From a virus: a stretch of 23,395 nucleotides of DNA. Location: positions 1 to 23,395 of IMG/VR virus record IMGVR_UViG_3300009455_000016. The stretch is one strand, 5' to 3'. This document shows, in pieces, positions 22,000 to 23,395 of the stretch (position 1 is the stretch's first letter; each line of letters opens with the position of its first letter). Position numbers and translations under genes: made by a program. The notes beneath the pieces are model-generated. The model had not been told where the DNA came from. It ran no database searches and was given only the letters and a program-made list of their open reading frames with translations.

Positions 22000-22965
22000 T
22001 TACCGGCCTTGCAGTTCCTTGAACTGTGCCCGCGTCATCTCGCCGCGCAACACCTTCTGGAAGGCTGCCTGCAGCTCATCATCAGTTGGCGCTGCGACCG
22101 GTTTTGGCGCGCGAGGCACTTGCGATTCGATGGCCGGAGCGGGATCCGGAGTCGGCGCCGCGGGCTTGGAGCTAGCTGACCACTGCGACACCAGGCCGGC
22201 GATGAAGTCTTCATCGCCTTCCGCATACGCGTCTTGCAGCTCTTGCAATCGCGTGCGACGTCCGCCCGGAACTCGCTGTGCCAGGAACTCTTTGCCCGAC
22301 GGGGACTGCAGCATTCCCTTGATGTCGGGGGACTTGTGCAGAAGGTTGCGATCAAGCCATCGTTGATCGACCTTCTTGATCTCCTCGCGAGCCGTGCCGA
22401 GAACTTCATCGAGCTTGCGCTCTAGTTCGGCTTGCTTGGCGAGCGCACCTTGGATCATCTCGTCCCTGCGTTTCAGCGCCGGGTTGAGACCCTTGACGAT
22501 CTCCGCGAATTGTTGCGCGTCGACCAGGTCCGAACTGAATCCTTTGACCACGTCGGTCACTTCCTGAGCCGCCTCGATGGACCGCAGCCGTTCGCGCAAC
22601 GTCTGCAGCTCCTGCTGCTGCTCGCTGGCTCGCTGCTCCAGGAATTGGCGGTTGGCGTCGACGGCCGCCAGCCTGCCCAGGTTCTCGCGGTTCTCGCGGT
22701 TGAGCGCCTCCATGCGCCCCATCATCGAGTCGTACTGGCGCTGCAGCAGATCGACATTGACGGCCGGCGGCGCCGCCGCGGGTGCGGGTGCCGGCTCTGT
22801 TGCCGCGGCTTGCACCGCCGGCTCTGGATCGGTTGGCGTTGCGTCGAGCGCCTCGGCCGCGTTGGCGGACGTATCGACTGCGCCCGCGAGCATGGCGTCA
22901 ATCTCTCTCTGCTCGGCCGCGGCCGCTTCAGCCATGGGGTGCGATGCATTCCTGTTCTTTGCCAT
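22000..22965 (-). CDS. Capsid scaffolding protein (helical, Ala/Pro-rich)
   Basis: The 321-residue product is acidic and Ala/Pro-rich at both ends. The middle is a long charged coiled coil (about residues 72-130 and 150-205, rich in Glu, Gln, Arg and Leu), and the C-terminus is a helix ending in MTRAQFKELQGR. There is no cysteine. This composition, together with its place immediately upstream of the major capsid gene, fits an internal scaffolding protein that guides coat assembly and is lost on maturation. ATG at 22965 has AAAGG upstream. I see no separate protease gene nearby. Confidence 0.8.
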   Translation of the reverse strand: MAKNRNASHPMAEAAAAEQREIDAMLAGAVDTSANAAEALDATPTDPEPAVQAAATEPAPAPAAAPPAVNVDLLQRQYDSMMGRMEALNRENRENLGRLAAVDANRQFLEQRASEQQQELQTLRERLRSIEAAQEVTDVVKGFSSDLVDAQQFAEIVKGLNPALKRRDEMIQGALAKQAELERKLDEVLGTAREEIKKVDQRWLDRNLLHKSPDIKGMLQSPSGKEFLAQRVPGGRRTRLQELQDAYAEGDEDFIAGLVSQWSASSKPAAPTPDPAPAIESQVPRAPKPVAAPTDDELQAAFQKVLRGEMTRAQFKELQGR

Positions 22966-23005
22966 GTTCTACCTTTCTGTCCTTATGGCACGCGTTGTGG
23001 ATGTG

Positions 23006-23188
23006 TTAGCGCGCGCGGCCGGAGATAACCAACGGCTCGGTCTCGTTGCACTCCGGGTATTCGCGCGCCTGGCGAGACACGCCCTCGGACTGCATGCGTC
23101 CGCTATGCTGGTACGGTTTGCCGCGCTCGGCGATGCAGAACGGGCACTCGTCGCCGTGCGGAGCCGGGTTCACGTATGGCATGTCCAT
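23006..23188 (-). CDS. Small CxxC-containing protein, possibly zinc-binding
   Basis: The 60-residue product has a CPFC pair near residue 15, a nearby His and another Cys later (PECNE), suggesting a small zinc-binding or redox fold. The function is unknown. The start is ATG at 23188, 2 bases after the preceding stop, with AAGGTGAGG upstream; a longer start at 23239 would overlap the upstream gene. It lies before the scaffold gene. Confidence 0.6.
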   Translation of the reverse strand: MDMPYVNPAPHGDECPFCIAERGKPYQHSGRMQSEGVSRQAREYPECNETEPLVISGRAR

Positions 23189-23190
23189 GT

Positions 23191-23394
23191 TCACCTCACC
23201 TTGAAGAGTTGGTTGATGACCGCTGTTAGCGCTTGACATTGTCCGCGCATGACGATGGCTGCCTCTGCTGCAGAGTTTTCGAGGACTGCTCGACGCGCCT
23301 CGCGCAACTCCACGAGGTACGCCTCAAGCGAGAGAGCGAGGCCGGGATTTTCGCGAAGCGCCGCGACGAGGGTATCGACATGGTTTAGATGCAT
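23191..23394 (-). CDS. Small helical protein at the window edge
   Basis: This 67-residue protein is mostly helical and Leu/Ala/Glu/Arg-rich. It has one Cys, near residue 53. The ATG at 23394 is one base from the window end, so the true start may lie further upstream and any ribosome binding site is out of view. The function is unknown. It is coupled to the CxxC protein by a 2-base gap. Confidence 0.55.
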   Translation of the reverse strand: MHLNHVDTLVAALRENPGLALSLEAYLVELREARRAVLENSAAEAAIVMRGQCQALTAVINQLFKVR

Positions 23395-23395
23395 C

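Noticed and set aside
1-23395. tRNA, rRNA, integrase or attachment sites
   Set aside because: None was recognised on either strand; the block is almost fully occupied by minus-strand coding genes.

Overview
The window is a densely packed block of tailed-phage late genes. Every supported gene lies on the minus strand, so transcription runs from position 23395 towards 1. The DNA is GC-rich. Adjacent genes touch or overlap through TAATG, TGATG, ATGA and TTGA junctions. An overlapping inner/outer spanin pair points to a Gram-negative host. There is a head-tail adaptor of the DUF6682 type, a nozzle-like propeller protein and T7-like internal virion proteins. No tape measure, tail tube or sheath gene is seen. 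Together these suggest a podovirus-type phage, perhaps of a GC-rich proteobacterium. Terminase and portal are not in the window and probably lie beyond its right edge. No integrase, repressor or replication gene is visible, so lifestyle cannot be judged.

Layout in transcription order: two small genes (23394-23006); scaffold-like protein and major capsid protein (22965-21028); a Cys-rich structural protein (20948-20337); a strong intergenic hairpin (20308-20285); then a connector/tail run (20259-15984) with a small protein, the DUF6682-like adaptor, a second connector-like protein, a Cys-rich fibre-like protein and a 568-residue propeller protein. Next come the internal or ejection genes (15991-3988): a GNAT-like gene plus a gp14-like gene, then the same two-gene module again in diverged form, a coiled-coil protein, a soluble-lytic-transglycosylase protein and a 2447-residue giant. 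The giant has two separate HExxH zinc-peptidase sites and an LPD38-like C-terminal region. Two Cys-rich small structural proteins follow (3988-2936). The lysis cassette is last (2933-114): a GH19 endolysin, four small membrane proteins and the Rz/Rz1 spanins. One of the membrane proteins is an extracytoplasmic Cache sensor domain held between two transmembrane helices with no output domain.

Inferred teamwork: scaffold and coat build the head; adaptor, connector and propeller proteins close it and form the short tail; the duplicated GNAT/gp14 module, coiled-coil protein, transglycosylase and giant would form an ejected channel complex that opens the wall; the cassette at the end lyses the cell. 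The observations most worth following are the two-peptidase giant, whose first site resembles anthrax lethal factor; the Cache protein in a lysis cassette; the tandemly duplicated ejection module; and the split between Cys-rich outer and Cys-free inner virion proteins.
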